Positions 53,683 to 62,959 of a DNA stretch of 64,000 bases are shown piece after piece. The DNA comes from Algibacter miyuki (lineage in GTDB: Bacteria > Bacteroidota > Bacteroidia > Flavobacteriales > Flavobacteriaceae), in NCBI RefSeq assembly GCF_030409805.1, contig NZ_JAUFQP010000007.1, positions 682,001 through 746,000 of the forward strand, given 5' to 3'. Under the pieces are notes generated by a model that made no database searches, was not told the origin of the DNA, and worked only from the letters and a program-made list of their open reading frames with translations. Every line of letters starts with the position of its first letter. Position 1 is the stretch's first letter. The position numbers and the translations under genes were made by a program.

Positions 53683-55377
53683 TTAAGACTTAATATCGCG
53701 TAATTTCATTTGTAAACTCACATTGCCTTGCCATTCATTTTCATCTATAGAATAAACGGCTTTAAATGGTTTTCCTTCGGAAATAATATCAAATTTATCG
53801 CCCATACTAAAACCTATTCCAACCAGTTGTTCTGGAGCATCAGGATGTTTTGCTGTGAGTCTTAAATGTGTTTTATCGCCTCCAACACGTTTTCCGTAGC
53901 CGGTATCAACGAGGTTTTCGGTTAAAAATACGGGAGTCATATTATTAGGGCCGTAAGGCGCAAACTGTTTTAAAATTCTATTAAACTTAGAGTCTATCGT
54001 GCTTAATTCAATTTTGGCGTCAATTTTAATTTCTGGCGTTAATAAATCGCGATCTATGGTTTTAGACACTTCATCTTCAAAAGCTTTTTTAAAGGCTTCG
54101 TAATTTTCTTCTTTTAATGTTAATCCGGCAGCATATTTATGTCCTCCAAATTGTTCTATATGTTCGGAACAAGCTTCCAGGGCATTATAAACATCAAACC
54201 CTTTAACCGAGCGTGCTGAAGCCGCTAAAAATTCGCCACTTTTAGTAAAAACTAGAGTGGGTCTATAATAGGTTTCTGTTAAGCGAGACGCTACAATACC
54301 GATTACACCTTTGTGCCAAGTTTCATGATAAACTACGGTGGTTAAACGGTCTTGTTCTTTGTGTTCTATAATTTGCTTAAGTGCTTCTTCTGTTATTTTT
54401 TTGTCGGTTTCGCGTCTTTCCAGATTGTAATCGTTAATTTCTTCAGCATATTTTGTGGCTAAAGTTTCATCTTCTTCCGTTAATAAAGTAACGGCGTAAT
54501 TACCATGTTTCATTCGGCCAGCAGCATTTATTCGTGGTGCGACTACAAAAACAACATCGGTAATGGTGAGCTCTGTTTTTTCAACTTGAGTTAAAATAGC
54601 TTTAATTCCAGGCCGCGGATTGGTGTTTATCACCTGCAGACCAAAATAGGCTAAAACGCGATTTTCTCCATCGATGGGCACAATATCGGCGCCAATGGCA
54701 GTAGCCACTAAATCTAAATATTCGGTTAAATCTGCGGCTGTTTTGCCTTCTTTTGAAGCTAAAGCTTCTATCAGTTTAAAACCTACACCGCAACCGCAGA
54801 GCTCTTTATATGGATACTCGCAGTCCTCTCTTTTAGGGTCTAAAACTGCTGAAGCCTCAGGTATTTGATCGCCCGGTCTGTGGTGATCGCAAATAATAAA
54901 ATCGATGCCTAAACTTTTAGCATGGGCTACTTTTTCAACCGATTTAATACCGCAATCTAATGCAATGATTAGGGTGAAATTGTTTTCTAAAGCAAAATTG
55001 ATGCCTTTATAAGATACACCATAACCTTCGTCGTAGCGGTTTGGAATATAGGTGTAAACTAAATTGTGTACCGATTTTAAGTACGTAGACATGAGGGCTA
55101 CTGAGGTGGTTCCGTCAACATCATAATCGCCATAAACTAAAATGTTTTCGTTGTTTGCAATCGCTTTTTCAATACGTGCAACGGCTTTGTCCATGTCTTT
55201 CATTAAGAAAGGATCGTGCAATTCTTTTAAGCTAGGTCTGAAAAATTTTTTAGCATCTTCAAAAGTTTCTACACCGCGTTGTAATAATAACGTTGCTATT
55301 GTGGCATCAACTTGAAGTGCTTCTTGTAAGGCTTCTATTTTTTTAGTTTCGGGTTCTGTTTTTAGTGTCCAACGCAT
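53683..55377 (-). CDS. recJ: Single-stranded-DNA-specific exonuclease RecJ
   Basis: A 564-residue DHH-family 5'-to-3' exonuclease used in recombination and mismatch repair. The N-terminal catalytic motifs are ILVYGDYDVDGTTSVALM, ALDCGIKSVEK and FIICDHHRPGDQIPEASA (DHH at about residue 165). The DHHA1 part shows EFLAASARSVKGFDVYNALEAC and EQFGGHKYAAGLTL. An OB-like C-terminal domain ends DENEWQGNVSLQMKLRDIK. Length is typical. The gene stands alone on its strand between the MFS and OsmC genes. Confidence 0.97.
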   Translation of the reverse strand: MRWTLKTEPETKKIEALQEALQVDATIATLLLQRGVETFEDAKKFFRPSLKELHDPFLMKDMDKAVARIEKAIANNENILVYGDYDVDGTTSVALMSTYLKSVHNLVYTYIPNRYDEGYGVSYKGINFALENNFTLIIALDCGIKSVEKVAHAKSLGIDFIICDHHRPGDQIPEASAVLDPKREDCEYPYKELCGCGVGFKLIEALASKEGKTAADLTEYLDLVATAIGADIVPIDGENRVLAYFGLQVINTNPRPGIKAILTQVEKTELTITDVVFVVAPRINAAGRMKHGNYAVTLLTEEDETLATKYAEEINDYNLERRETDKKITEEALKQIIEHKEQDRLTTVVYHETWHKGVIGIVASRLTETYYRPTLVFTKSGEFLAASARSVKGFDVYNALEACSEHIEQFGGHKYAAGLTLKEENYEAFKKAFEDEVSKTIDRDLLTPEIKIDAKIELSTIDSKFNRILKQFAPYGPNNMTPVFLTENLVDTGYGKRVGGDKTHLRLTAKHPDAPEQLVGIGFSMGDKFDIISEGKPFKAVYSIDENEWQGNVSLQMKLRDIKS

Positions 55378-55440
55378 AGTTCTTAGGGAGTCAGAATTAA
55401 ATGTATAACATTTAAAGTTAGGAGGTTAAAAATCAGTAAG

Positions 55441-55863
55441 TTATTTTTTATGAAACAGGGTTTCAACTTTCATTTCGGCAAACTGACGAAACATTTCCAT
55501 AACGCCACAATATTTTTCAATCGATAAATCGACTGTTTTTTGAAGCTTTTTTTCATTTAAATCGCTACCATAAAAATGAAATTGCATGGTTACTTTATCG
55601 TAATATTTTGGATGTTCTTCGGTAAGATTAGCTTCGATTTCTATTTTAAAAGTGTCTACCTCAAGTTTCATTTTCTTAATTAACGAGGCTACATCAAGCC
55701 CAGAACAACCTGCTAAACCAGATAGCATTAATGCTTTTGGACGGTAACCTTCTCCTTTGCCGCCGTTTTCTTCGCCGGCATCTATAAATAAGTTGTGTCC
55801 AGATGGGTTTGTGCTTTCAAACTTCATTTCGCCCAACCAGGTTGTAGTGATAAGATTTTTCAT
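55441..55863 (-). CDS. OsmC family peroxide-detoxifying protein
   Basis: A 140-residue protein of the OsmC/Ohr fold. The two redox cysteines are present: one in ALMLSGLAGCSGLDVASL (about residue 54), the other in LSIEKYCGVMEMFRQFAEM (about 119). The central long helix and the strands with FKIEIEANLTEEHPKYYDKVTM fit. Family members reduce organic hydroperoxides or deal with osmotic stress; the YhfA-like subgroup is the closest by pattern. A TATTTTTG element is 20 bases upstream of the start. Confidence 0.92.
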   Translation of the reverse strand: MKNLITTTWLGEMKFESTNPSGHNLFIDAGEENGGKGEGYRPKALMLSGLAGCSGLDVASLIKKMKLEVDTFKIEIEANLTEEHPKYYDKVTMQFHFYGSDLNEKKLQKTVDLSIEKYCGVMEMFRQFAEMKVETLFHKK

Positions 55864-55882
55864 TATTCTGAATTATTTTCTT

Positions 55883-55890
55883 CAAAAATA
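55883..55890 (-). promoter_or_regulatory. -7 promoter element (TATTTTTG) for the OsmC gene
   Basis: Exact minus-strand TAnnTTTG match 20 bases upstream of the start codon. No -33 TTG seen. Confidence 0.4.
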
Positions 55891-55960
55891 CTATAAATAA
55901 ACCTATTTGGAATATTAATATGAATTAATGAATTTTTACTCGATGGAAATAAAAAGGATG

Positions 55961-55989
55961 TTGATAGCTTATTCCGTAAGGTATTTTTG
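55961..55989 (+). promoter_or_regulatory. Full -33/-7 promoter for the second susC-type gene
   Basis: TTG at 55961-55963 and TATTTTTG at 55982-55989, spaced by 18 bases, fit the Bacteroidota TTTG-N19-TAnnTTTG promoter well. The start codon is 37 bases downstream. This is the best-supported promoter in the window. Confidence 0.55.
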
Positions 55990-56025
55990 TTAAATTTATC
56001 ATAATTAATCAAAACCAATTTTAAT

Positions 56026-59000
56026 ATGAGAAAAAAAACAACTCTAAACTTTCTTTTTTTCTTCGCAACTACTTTTTCATTATTATTTGCACAAAATTAT
56101 AATGTAAATGGTGTGGTAACTGATGCTTCTGGCATGCCGTTACCGGGTGTGAACATAAAAATTAAAGGGACAAATTCGGGTGCGTCAACAGATTTTGACG
56201 GTATCTACAGTTTAAAGGCAGCAAAAGGTGATATTTTAATATTCTCGTTTGTGGGTTTTAAAACAACAGAAGCTACAGTGGTTAGTTCGAAATTAGATGT
56301 ATCTCTATTAGAAGATGCGGGTAAATTAGACGAAGTGGTTATTACGGCTTTTGGTATAGCACAAAAAGAAAAATCTTTAGGATATTCCGTAACTCAAGTG
56401 AAAACGGAAGATCTTAATTTAACGGGGCAAAATGATGCGATGACGGCTTTACAAGGTCGTGTAGCAGGTTTACAAATTTCTCAAACTTCAGGAACGCCTG
56501 GTGGTGGTGTGGATATTTTAATTAGAGGGATGTCTTCTATGAATCCAAGTCAGAACAATCAACCGTTAATTGTTATCGATGGAGTTTCCATAAATAATGA
56601 TACATTTTCTGGTAATATCTTGCCAACATCGGGAACTAATTCTGCGGGCTCTGATTCGCAATTTTCATTTTCAAATAGAGCGAGTGATATAAACCCAGAA
56701 GATATAGAAAGCTATAATGTACTAAAAGGGGCAGCAGCAACAGCGCTTTATGGTGTTAGAGCGGCAAGTGGTGCTATTATAATTACAACAAAAAAAGGGA
56801 AATTAGGAAAACCTAAAGTGGGGTTTTCTGCAAGTACAACGTTTAATACGGTTGCAACAACGCCAGGTATTCAGTCTACTTTTAGAGAAGGACGATATGG
56901 AGCGCCTTACAGAACGTACACGCCAGAAACAGATACAGGATTTACGGTTACAGGTGTTGGTAATTATAACGGACCAATGTCTTGGGGTGTTAGGTATACA
57001 GATGATTCTTATACGCATACCGACGGTACTGTTATTGATTTAAGTAACGACCGTTTTTACAATCCGTACGAATTGTTTAATACAGGAGTTTCGCATACCG
57101 AAAATTTTAATATTTCTGGTGCTGATGAGAAGTTTGATTACTATATGTCTATAGGAAATACGTCTTCGGATGGAACCTTACCTAATTCTGAATTTGCTAG
57201 AATTTCATCACGATTTAAAGCTGGGTATCAAGTTACCGACAACTTCAAAATTGGAGCAACCGTAAATTATTCAAACTCTAGTTCTACTAAAGCAACTGGT
57301 GGTGATAAATCGGTGATGAGTGCTTTAGGATGGTGGTCGCCTTCATTTCCTATTAACGATTATTTAAATCCAGACGGATCGCATCGCGCATTGTTTCCTG
57401 GTTTTATTGATAACCCGAGATATAACGCTTATATAAGCGCATTAACAGAGGATACCGATCGATGGGTTGGTAGTGTGAACCTAAACTGGAATCCGAAAGA
57501 ATGGATAAATGTTAACTATACTGGGCAAATTGATAATTTTACAACATTGATAAATAGATTTGTTCCTGCCGATTTAGATGGAGGTTCTGGAGTAAACGGT
57601 TATATTGTTGATCAAAATTATATTTTTAAAGGTTTAGAATCTAATTTATTAGTAACACTTAGTCATGATTTTTCTGAAAAAGTAAGTAGTTCACTCTTAT
57701 TAGGGCATTCTGTTTTAGATAATAAAAGAACAAGTTACAGAATGTATGGGCAAAGCTTAAATTTACCATATTTTAACCATATTAGTAATACTCAGGAAAA
57801 CCAATCGATATCTAATTTTGTAACTCAAAAGCGACTTGTTGGGTTTTTTGGAGAACTTAAATTAAGTTATGATGATAAACTCTTTTTATCTGTAACAGGT
57901 CGTAATGATAATGATTCATCCTTACCAGCAGACAATAACTCTTACTTTTATCCATCGGCGAGTTTAGCTTATGATATGAAAGATGTTTTTGGAGATAGTA
58001 ACGTGGTGTCTTTTGGTAAATTAAGAGCGTCTTACGCCGAGGTTGGTAATGGAACCACTTTTGGACAAGTTGGATTTTTTAATTATCCTGATCCTAATTT
58101 CCCTTGGGCAGGAACAGGTGGTTATGTGGCTGACAGATATGTTGGCGCGCCAGATTTAAAACCTGAACGCACCAAAGGTTACGAGTTAGGTTTAGATTTC
58201 CGTTTTCTTAAAAATCGTATTAGGTTAGATTATGCATATTACAACTCGAAAGTATATGATGCTATTTTTCCTGTAGGAACGGCGCCATCAACTGGTATTA
58301 TTCAGTTTACTAGAAATGCAGGTATTTATCAAACTTACGGACACGAGTTGTTAATTAGTGGTGATATTATTAAAAATGACAACTTAAAATGGGAAATGAT
58401 TTTCAACTTCGGAACAAATAGCGGAGAGGTAGTTGATTTACCTGAAGAAATTCCATTTTTAGATTTTGTAGACGATGTTACTGGAGCATATATTTATTTA
58501 CAACCTAAAGAAGGTGATAAAATAGGAACACTATATGGTTATAAATGGAATAGAGTTGACGGTGAAGTTTTAATTAATGATGCCGGCTTGCCAACAACTA
58601 ATTTTGATGAAAAAGTTATTGTTGGAGATGTTACTCCAGATTTTGTTACGTCTTTAGGTTCGAACATTAATTACAAAGGGTTTGGATTAAACTTTTTGTT
58701 TGAATGGAAAAAAGGAGGAGATAAATATACTTGGCAACGTTACCAAATGAATAGAGCAGGAACATCGGAATACACCATGCAGTTTAGAGAAAACGATACT
58801 TATGTTTTTGATGGTGTTATGGAAGATCCAGCAAATCCTGGGACTTATATAGAAAATAATACAGAAGTTGATTTTTCAGTAGAATCTGCCAATGGGTATC
58901 AGTTTTTTAACTTTACCTCTTTAGGTCGACGTAATTCGGAAGTGCTTTTACAAGATGCATCATGGGTTAAACTAAGAAATGTGGGGTTAACTTATAGCCT

Positions 59001-59202
59001 AAGCCGTGGTGTTTTAGATAAGTTAAATTTAGAGAGTGTAAAACTGTCAGCGAACTTAAGTAATGTACTAATTTGGACCCCTTTTGATGGTTTCGATCCA
59101 GAAGGCAGTGATTATGGTGCAGGTAGTAATAAATATGGTTTTACAGGTAGAGGAATACCTTTAACAGAAAACTATTCGTTTGGAGTAACAATTGGATTTT
59201 AA
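56026..59202 (+). CDS. SusC/RagA-type TonB-dependent outer-membrane transporter (locus 2)
   Basis: A 1,058-residue outer-membrane channel. Signal peptide ends LLFAQ (about residue 23), then the carboxypeptidase-regulatory-like domain NGVVTDASGMPLPGVNIKIKGT, a TonB-box-like stretch (EVVITAFGIAQKEKSLGYSV), the plug (GRVAGLQISQTSGTPGGGVD, PLIVIDGVSINND) and the barrel, ending with FGVTIGF. Only a SusD-type lipoprotein gene accompanies it; no glycoside hydrolase or peptidase is adjacent, so the cargo cannot be guessed. It is clearly not a recent duplicate of the locus 1 gene. Confidence 0.95.
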   Translation: MRKKTTLNFLFFFATTFSLLFAQNYNVNGVVTDASGMPLPGVNIKIKGTNSGASTDFDGIYSLKAAKGDILIFSFVGFKTTEATVVSSKLDVSLLEDAGKLDEVVITAFGIAQKEKSLGYSVTQVKTEDLNLTGQNDAMTALQGRVAGLQISQTSGTPGGGVDILIRGMSSMNPSQNNQPLIVIDGVSINNDTFSGNILPTSGTNSAGSDSQFSFSNRASDINPEDIESYNVLKGAAATALYGVRAASGAIIITTKKGKLGKPKVGFSASTTFNTVATTPGIQSTFREGRYGAPYRTYTPETDTGFTVTGVGNYNGPMSWGVRYTDDSYTHTDGTVIDLSNDRFYNPYELFNTGVSHTENFNISGADEKFDYYMSIGNTSSDGTLPNSEFARISSRFKAGYQVTDNFKIGATVNYSNSSSTKATGGDKSVMSALGWWSPSFPINDYLNPDGSHRALFPGFIDNPRYNAYISALTEDTDRWVGSVNLNWNPKEWINVNYTGQIDNFTTLINRFVPADLDGGSGVNGYIVDQNYIFKGLESNLLVTLSHDFSEKVSSSLLLGHSVLDNKRTSYRMYGQSLNLPYFNHISNTQENQSISNFVTQKRLVGFFGELKLSYDDKLFLSVTGRNDNDSSLPADNNSYFYPSASLAYDMKDVFGDSNVVSFGKLRASYAEVGNGTTFGQVGFFNYPDPNFPWAGTGGYVADRYVGAPDLKPERTKGYELGLDFRFLKNRIRLDYAYYNSKVYDAIFPVGTAPSTGIIQFTRNAGIYQTYGHELLISGDIIKNDNLKWEMIFNFGTNSGEVVDLPEEIPFLDFVDDVTGAYIYLQPKEGDKIGTLYGYKWNRVDGEVLINDAGLPTTNFDEKVIVGDVTPDFVTSLGSNINYKGFGLNFLFEWKKGGDKYTWQRYQMNRAGTSEYTMQFRENDTYVFDGVMEDPANPGTYIENNTEVDFSVESANGYQFFNFTSLGRRNSEVLLQDASWVKLRNVGLTYSLSRGVLDKLNLESVKLSANLSNVLIWTPFDGFDPEGSDYGAGSNKYGFTGRGIPLTENYSFGVTIGF

Positions 59203-59212
59203 AAAAAGAACT

Positions 59213-60712
59213 ATGAAAAAATATATAAAATACTTTTTATTTATAACAATGATCTCTGGTTTTTCTGGCTGCGATGAATATTTAGATGTCAATACGCCAT
59301 CTGACGCTGTCCCTGTAGAAGACCTAGATATGAAAGACATTTTAGGGCCAACATTGTTTAATACCGTTTATGCGTATTACTATGCGGAATTATCATTATG
59401 TAACTACACGCAGTATTATGCCGGATATGGTACTGCGCCTGTGGTAGAATCTTTTAATTCTAGTACTTGGAGCAATATTTACACTAAGGTTTTGCCAAAT
59501 ATTGAAAACCTGAAAGAAAAAGCGATTGCACAAGATGCACCGCATTTTTTGGCAGTTGCTAAAATTATAACAGCAATGAATTTAAGTTTTGCAGTAGATA
59601 ATTGGGATAATGTGCCTTACACGCAAGCAGGTAAGCCTTTTGAATTCCCTGCACCTGAATTTGATGATGGTGAGGTGGTTTATAATGATATGATTGTGTT
59701 GTTAGATGAGGCTATATCAGCGCTTTCGGGTGCTTCAAATCCGAAGTTTAATTTGAGTTCTGGCGATTTTATTTATAAGGGAGATGTGGCAAAGTGGATG
59801 CGTTTAGCGTACACTTTTAAAGCGCGTATGCAATTGCATATGATGAAAAACGGAGGTGTAACAGCAAGCGAGGTTTTAAGCTCAATTAATAATGGTTTTA
59901 CTTCTAATTCAGATAATTTTAAACTGACTTACCCTGAAGGTGAATTAAATCCGTATTATGCCACTAATGTACAAGCTAGATCAACCTCCAATTATTTTCG
60001 TGCTCCAAACGATCAGTTGGTAAGTATGCTAAATGGCACAACATATCCGTTTGAAAGTGGCACGGTAGAAGTAGATCCACGATTACCAGCTATGTTCGTA
60101 AAGGAAATTGGTGTCAATGATCCAGCTCCAGATACCGATCCATGGCGTGGTTTTATGAACGGCGGAACAGGACAATCGTCCGACGGAGAAGCGGGAAATA
60201 CCTATTATAAAGATGGTGGATATTACACCAAAGCAAGTGCGCCGCTAGAAGTGCTAACTTATGCTGAAGCGATGTTTATTAAAGCTGAAGCTGCGTTTTT
60301 AGCAAACGGAGGTACAACATCAAGTGCTGGTACAACTTCAGTAGCATACAACGCTTATCTTGCCGGAATTGAAGGCAGTATGGATCAAATAGGTGTAGAT
60401 GGAACCGATTATTTAGCAGACACAGCGGTGGCAGTTGGAGAAGGTGGTTTAATGTTGAATCATATTATGAAAGAAAAATATATTGCAAACATTCATAATA
60501 CGGAAACATGGAACGATTTTAGACGCTATAATTTCTCTGCAGATGTATTTAAAGGATTAGCATTGCGTTTGGAAGAAGATAATTCTGATAACGAATTTGC
60601 AGGCGAATGGATTCGAAGAATTTCTTATCCAACATCAGAATTGGATGCTAATTTTGATATTGTTAAAGCGAACGAGAAAACGCCGATAACACCTGTTTGG
60701 TGGGCTGAATAA
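59213..60712 (+). CDS. SusD/RagB-type surface lipoprotein (locus 2)
   Basis: A 499-residue lipoprotein, starting at ATG 59213, 10 bases after the susC stop; an upstream TTG overlapping susC is less likely because the leader MKKYIKYFLFITMISGFSGC is a full lipobox signal. The mature start CDEYLDVNTPSDAVPVED has the common SusD opening (C-x-x-x-L-D-V-N). Other SusD marks are IYKGDVAKWMRLAYTFKARM, LEVLTYAEAMFIKAEAAFLANGG (the typical TPR-like helix) and NTETWNDFRRYNF. It ends the two-gene transcript, followed by a strong terminator. Confidence 0.95.
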   Translation: MKKYIKYFLFITMISGFSGCDEYLDVNTPSDAVPVEDLDMKDILGPTLFNTVYAYYYAELSLCNYTQYYAGYGTAPVVESFNSSTWSNIYTKVLPNIENLKEKAIAQDAPHFLAVAKIITAMNLSFAVDNWDNVPYTQAGKPFEFPAPEFDDGEVVYNDMIVLLDEAISALSGASNPKFNLSSGDFIYKGDVAKWMRLAYTFKARMQLHMMKNGGVTASEVLSSINNGFTSNSDNFKLTYPEGELNPYYATNVQARSTSNYFRAPNDQLVSMLNGTTYPFESGTVEVDPRLPAMFVKEIGVNDPAPDTDPWRGFMNGGTGQSSDGEAGNTYYKDGGYYTKASAPLEVLTYAEAMFIKAEAAFLANGGTTSSAGTTSVAYNAYLAGIEGSMDQIGVDGTDYLADTAVAVGEGGLMLNHIMKEKYIANIHNTETWNDFRRYNFSADVFKGLALRLEEDNSDNEFAGEWIRRISYPTSELDANFDIVKANEKTPITPVWWAE

Positions 60713-60730
60713 ACATTAAATAGTATAATA

Positions 60731-60769
60731 AAAAAAGCCGGGTAGATAATGTCTACTCGGCTTTTTTTT
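60731..60769 (+). terminator. Terminator after the second SusC/SusD pair
   Basis: AAAAAAGCCGGGTAGA pairs with TCTACTCGGCTTTTTT (sixteen pairs, one wobble, five-base loop), followed by T-rich sequence. As the arms are A-rich on one side and T-rich on the other it may also serve the converging PLP-enzyme gene. Confidence 0.88.
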
Positions 60770-60800
60770 ATTTCATTTGGTATGGTTTAACAATGGTGTG

Positions 60801-61850
60801 TTATGCGTTATTTAAAACCTCACAAAGCCTTAAAATATCAGTTTCCGTATGCGAAGCGCTAATTACAATACGGCTCATCATAGGTGAGTTTTCATCAGGA
60901 TATCTAAAACTGGTTACTATTATACCATTGCTTTCTAGGTGATTATTCAGGTGTTCATCAGAAAAACTAAAGGCAGGATGACCAATCATATATTGAAATT
61001 TATCAAGTAAATTCAGGTTGTCTATAAAGAAATCAGTGTTATCTTTTAATTGTTTTCGTTTGATGTTATAAATCCCTTCGGAATGCAATAACGTGGCTAA
61101 ATTTGCTGGAGATGCTGGGCTAGAGCCTCCAAAAAAAGCGGTATTTTCTAATGAAGAAATTCTGCTTTTACATCCAAAAATAGCACCCGCTTGAACGCCG
61201 AATCCTTTTCCTAAAGAAGCACAAACTATTAGTTCTTTTGGATTTAAATCTTTAATAGTTTTATAAATACCACCACCACGTTCACCAAGAATGCCGATGC
61301 CATGAGAGTCATCAACAACTAGAATAAGTTCTGAAAGTGGCAAGGTTTTTAAGCCTTCAAAATCCGGAAAATGACTTCCTGAAAAATCAACAGCATCTAA
61401 AAATACTACAGGTGTTTCGTCTGTTTTCAATTTTAAATGAAGATGCAATGCTTCTTTTAGGTCTTCGTACGTTGAAAACGATTGACTTTTATTTGATGAT
61501 AATCTTAGTGCAGAATGCGTATTTGGAGCATAAAAAAAGGCATGATTGTTCGTGTTTAAACCATGAGCTACAAGTTGCCCTGCTAAATATCCCGAAGACA
61601 TGCTAATACAGGCTTCACTACCAACCAGTTTAGATAAATATGTTTCAGCTTCATCATAAACAGCCATACGAATATTTGATTTTCGCGATGCGCCATAATT
61701 AGTGCCGTATTTTCTAATGTTTTCAATAAATATATTTTGAAAATCAACATCGGTTTGCAGTCCTAAATAGGCTGTTCCTCCAAAATAAATATAGGTTTTA
61801 TTATGGATTGAAATATGATGTTCTGGAAAAGAATCAAGATAATGTGCCAT
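60801..61850 (-). CDS. AONS-like PLP-dependent enzyme (aminotransferase class I/II fold)
   Basis: A 349-residue fold-type I PLP enzyme. Features: YFGGTAYLGLQTDVDFQNIF and YGTNYGASRKSNIRM near the start (the 'NYLGL' and 'GxGxxGSR' region of alpha-oxoamine synthases), VVDDSHGIGILGERGGG with the PLP-contacting Asp and His, the Schiff-base Lys in ASLGKGFGVQAGAIFG, and FFGGSSPASPANLATL. The pattern matches 8-amino-7-oxononanoate synthase/KBL relatives but is shorter than BioF (about 385) and lies beside a dipeptide epimerase, not biotin genes. It may be a dedicated enzyme of unknown substrate. Its ATG shares one base with the epimerase stop (TAATG). Confidence 0.82.
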   Translation of the reverse strand: MAHYLDSFPEHHISIHNKTYIYFGGTAYLGLQTDVDFQNIFIENIRKYGTNYGASRKSNIRMAVYDEAETYLSKLVGSEACISMSSGYLAGQLVAHGLNTNNHAFFYAPNTHSALRLSSNKSQSFSTYEDLKEALHLHLKLKTDETPVVFLDAVDFSGSHFPDFEGLKTLPLSELILVVDDSHGIGILGERGGGIYKTIKDLNPKELIVCASLGKGFGVQAGAIFGCKSRISSLENTAFFGGSSPASPANLATLLHSEGIYNIKRKQLKDNTDFFIDNLNLLDKFQYMIGHPAFSFSDEHLNNHLESNGIIVTSFRYPDENSPMMSRIVISASHTETDILRLCEVLNNA

Positions 61851-62860
61851 TACTTCAAAGTTACACCGCTACCGCCTAAGGTTGGGAAAATCACCTTAGC
61901 ATCAGGCTCGATTATCACACCGTTAGCAATATCTTCTTTAAGTAAAAGCGCACCGTCCATATCAACATAATCCAGTTGAGGTAGGAGTTGTGCGATGGCC
62001 GAAATGCCAACAGTAGATTCCGTCATACAGCCAACCATCACTTTTACACCCATGGCTTTACCCTTTCTTATCATGCGTAAAGCGGGTGTTAACCCACCGC
62101 ATTTGGTAAGTTTTATATTAATGCCGTTAAAATGGTTTCCACAGGCTTCTACATCGCTTTCAAGAATACAGCTTTCATCTGCAATAACAGGTAAAACAGC
62201 ATGTTTCATAACCTCCTTCATGCCTTCCCAATCGTTAGCTTTCAATGGTTGTTCTAAAAATTCAACGCCGAGCGCTTTTAAAAGTGGCGCATTCTTAATG
62301 GTTTCTTCGGCAGTCCATGCGCAATTGGCATCAATTCTAAATACGGCATCACTATGTTTTCTAAGAGCTTTTACAATGTTTACATCGTCGTCTGTACCTA
62401 ATTTTATTTTATAAATTGGCCAAGGGGTTTCTTTCATTTTAGAGACCATCTCGTCGATGCTAGCAATACCAATGGTGTAATTTGTGGTAGGGAAGCTATC
62501 TAAATTTGTTCCCCAAATAGCGTAAAGTGGCTTGTTTTGAAGTTTTCCAAATAAATCGTGAGCTGCTAAATCTAAAGCGCAAATTGAAAAATTTGTCAAT
62601 CCTTTTTCAACTAAAAAAGCATGAAAAACTTCGGGTGTTGTAAAGTTGAAATTTTCAATATCCTTTGAAATCGCATTAATTTCAGCAGTCATACTTTCAA
62701 CAGTAATGTTGTAATATGGGTTTGAAGTCGCTTCTCCGTAACCTGTTTTTCCGTTAAGGCTAAGACAAGCAATTAAGCTCGGTTGTACATCGTGCGATTC
62801 TCTTGAAATGGTAAAAGTATGTCTGAGTTTAAGTTTGTAAGACTTTAATTCTATTTGCAT
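61850..62860 (-). CDS. Dipeptide epimerase (enolase superfamily)
   Basis: A 336-residue enolase-superfamily enzyme of the L-Ala-D/L-Glu epimerase type. The catalytic Lys pair is in WPIYKIKLGTDDD (K-x-K), metal ligands are in FRIDANCAWTAEE (Asp), EFLEQPLKANDW (Glu) and PVIADESCILESD (Asp), and the second catalytic Lys is in NIKLTKCGGLTPALRM. The end GMTESTVGISAIAQL-type segment (here CMTESTVGIS) gives the substrate side. It acts on dipeptides released from peptidoglycan recycling or from diet peptides. The gene overlaps the PLP-enzyme gene downstream by one base. Confidence 0.93.
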   Translation of the reverse strand: MQIELKSYKLKLRHTFTISRESHDVQPSLIACLSLNGKTGYGEATSNPYYNITVESMTAEINAISKDIENFNFTTPEVFHAFLVEKGLTNFSICALDLAAHDLFGKLQNKPLYAIWGTNLDSFPTTNYTIGIASIDEMVSKMKETPWPIYKIKLGTDDDVNIVKALRKHSDAVFRIDANCAWTAEETIKNAPLLKALGVEFLEQPLKANDWEGMKEVMKHAVLPVIADESCILESDVEACGNHFNGINIKLTKCGGLTPALRMIRKGKAMGVKVMVGCMTESTVGISAIAQLLPQLDYVDMDGALLLKEDIANGVIIEPDAKVIFPTLGGSGVTLK

Positions 62861-62959
62861 GTATGGGGTTTTTAAAACTTAAATAAAGTTAGTAAAAATA
62901 ATCTTCCTCGCTAATGCTTCATTATTTTATTTATAATTTTTTATAGTTGGGTTTGTTGA

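Noticed and set aside
59192..59212. TTG start for the locus 2 SusD, overlapping susC
   Set aside because: ATG at 59213 gives a standard lipoprotein leader.
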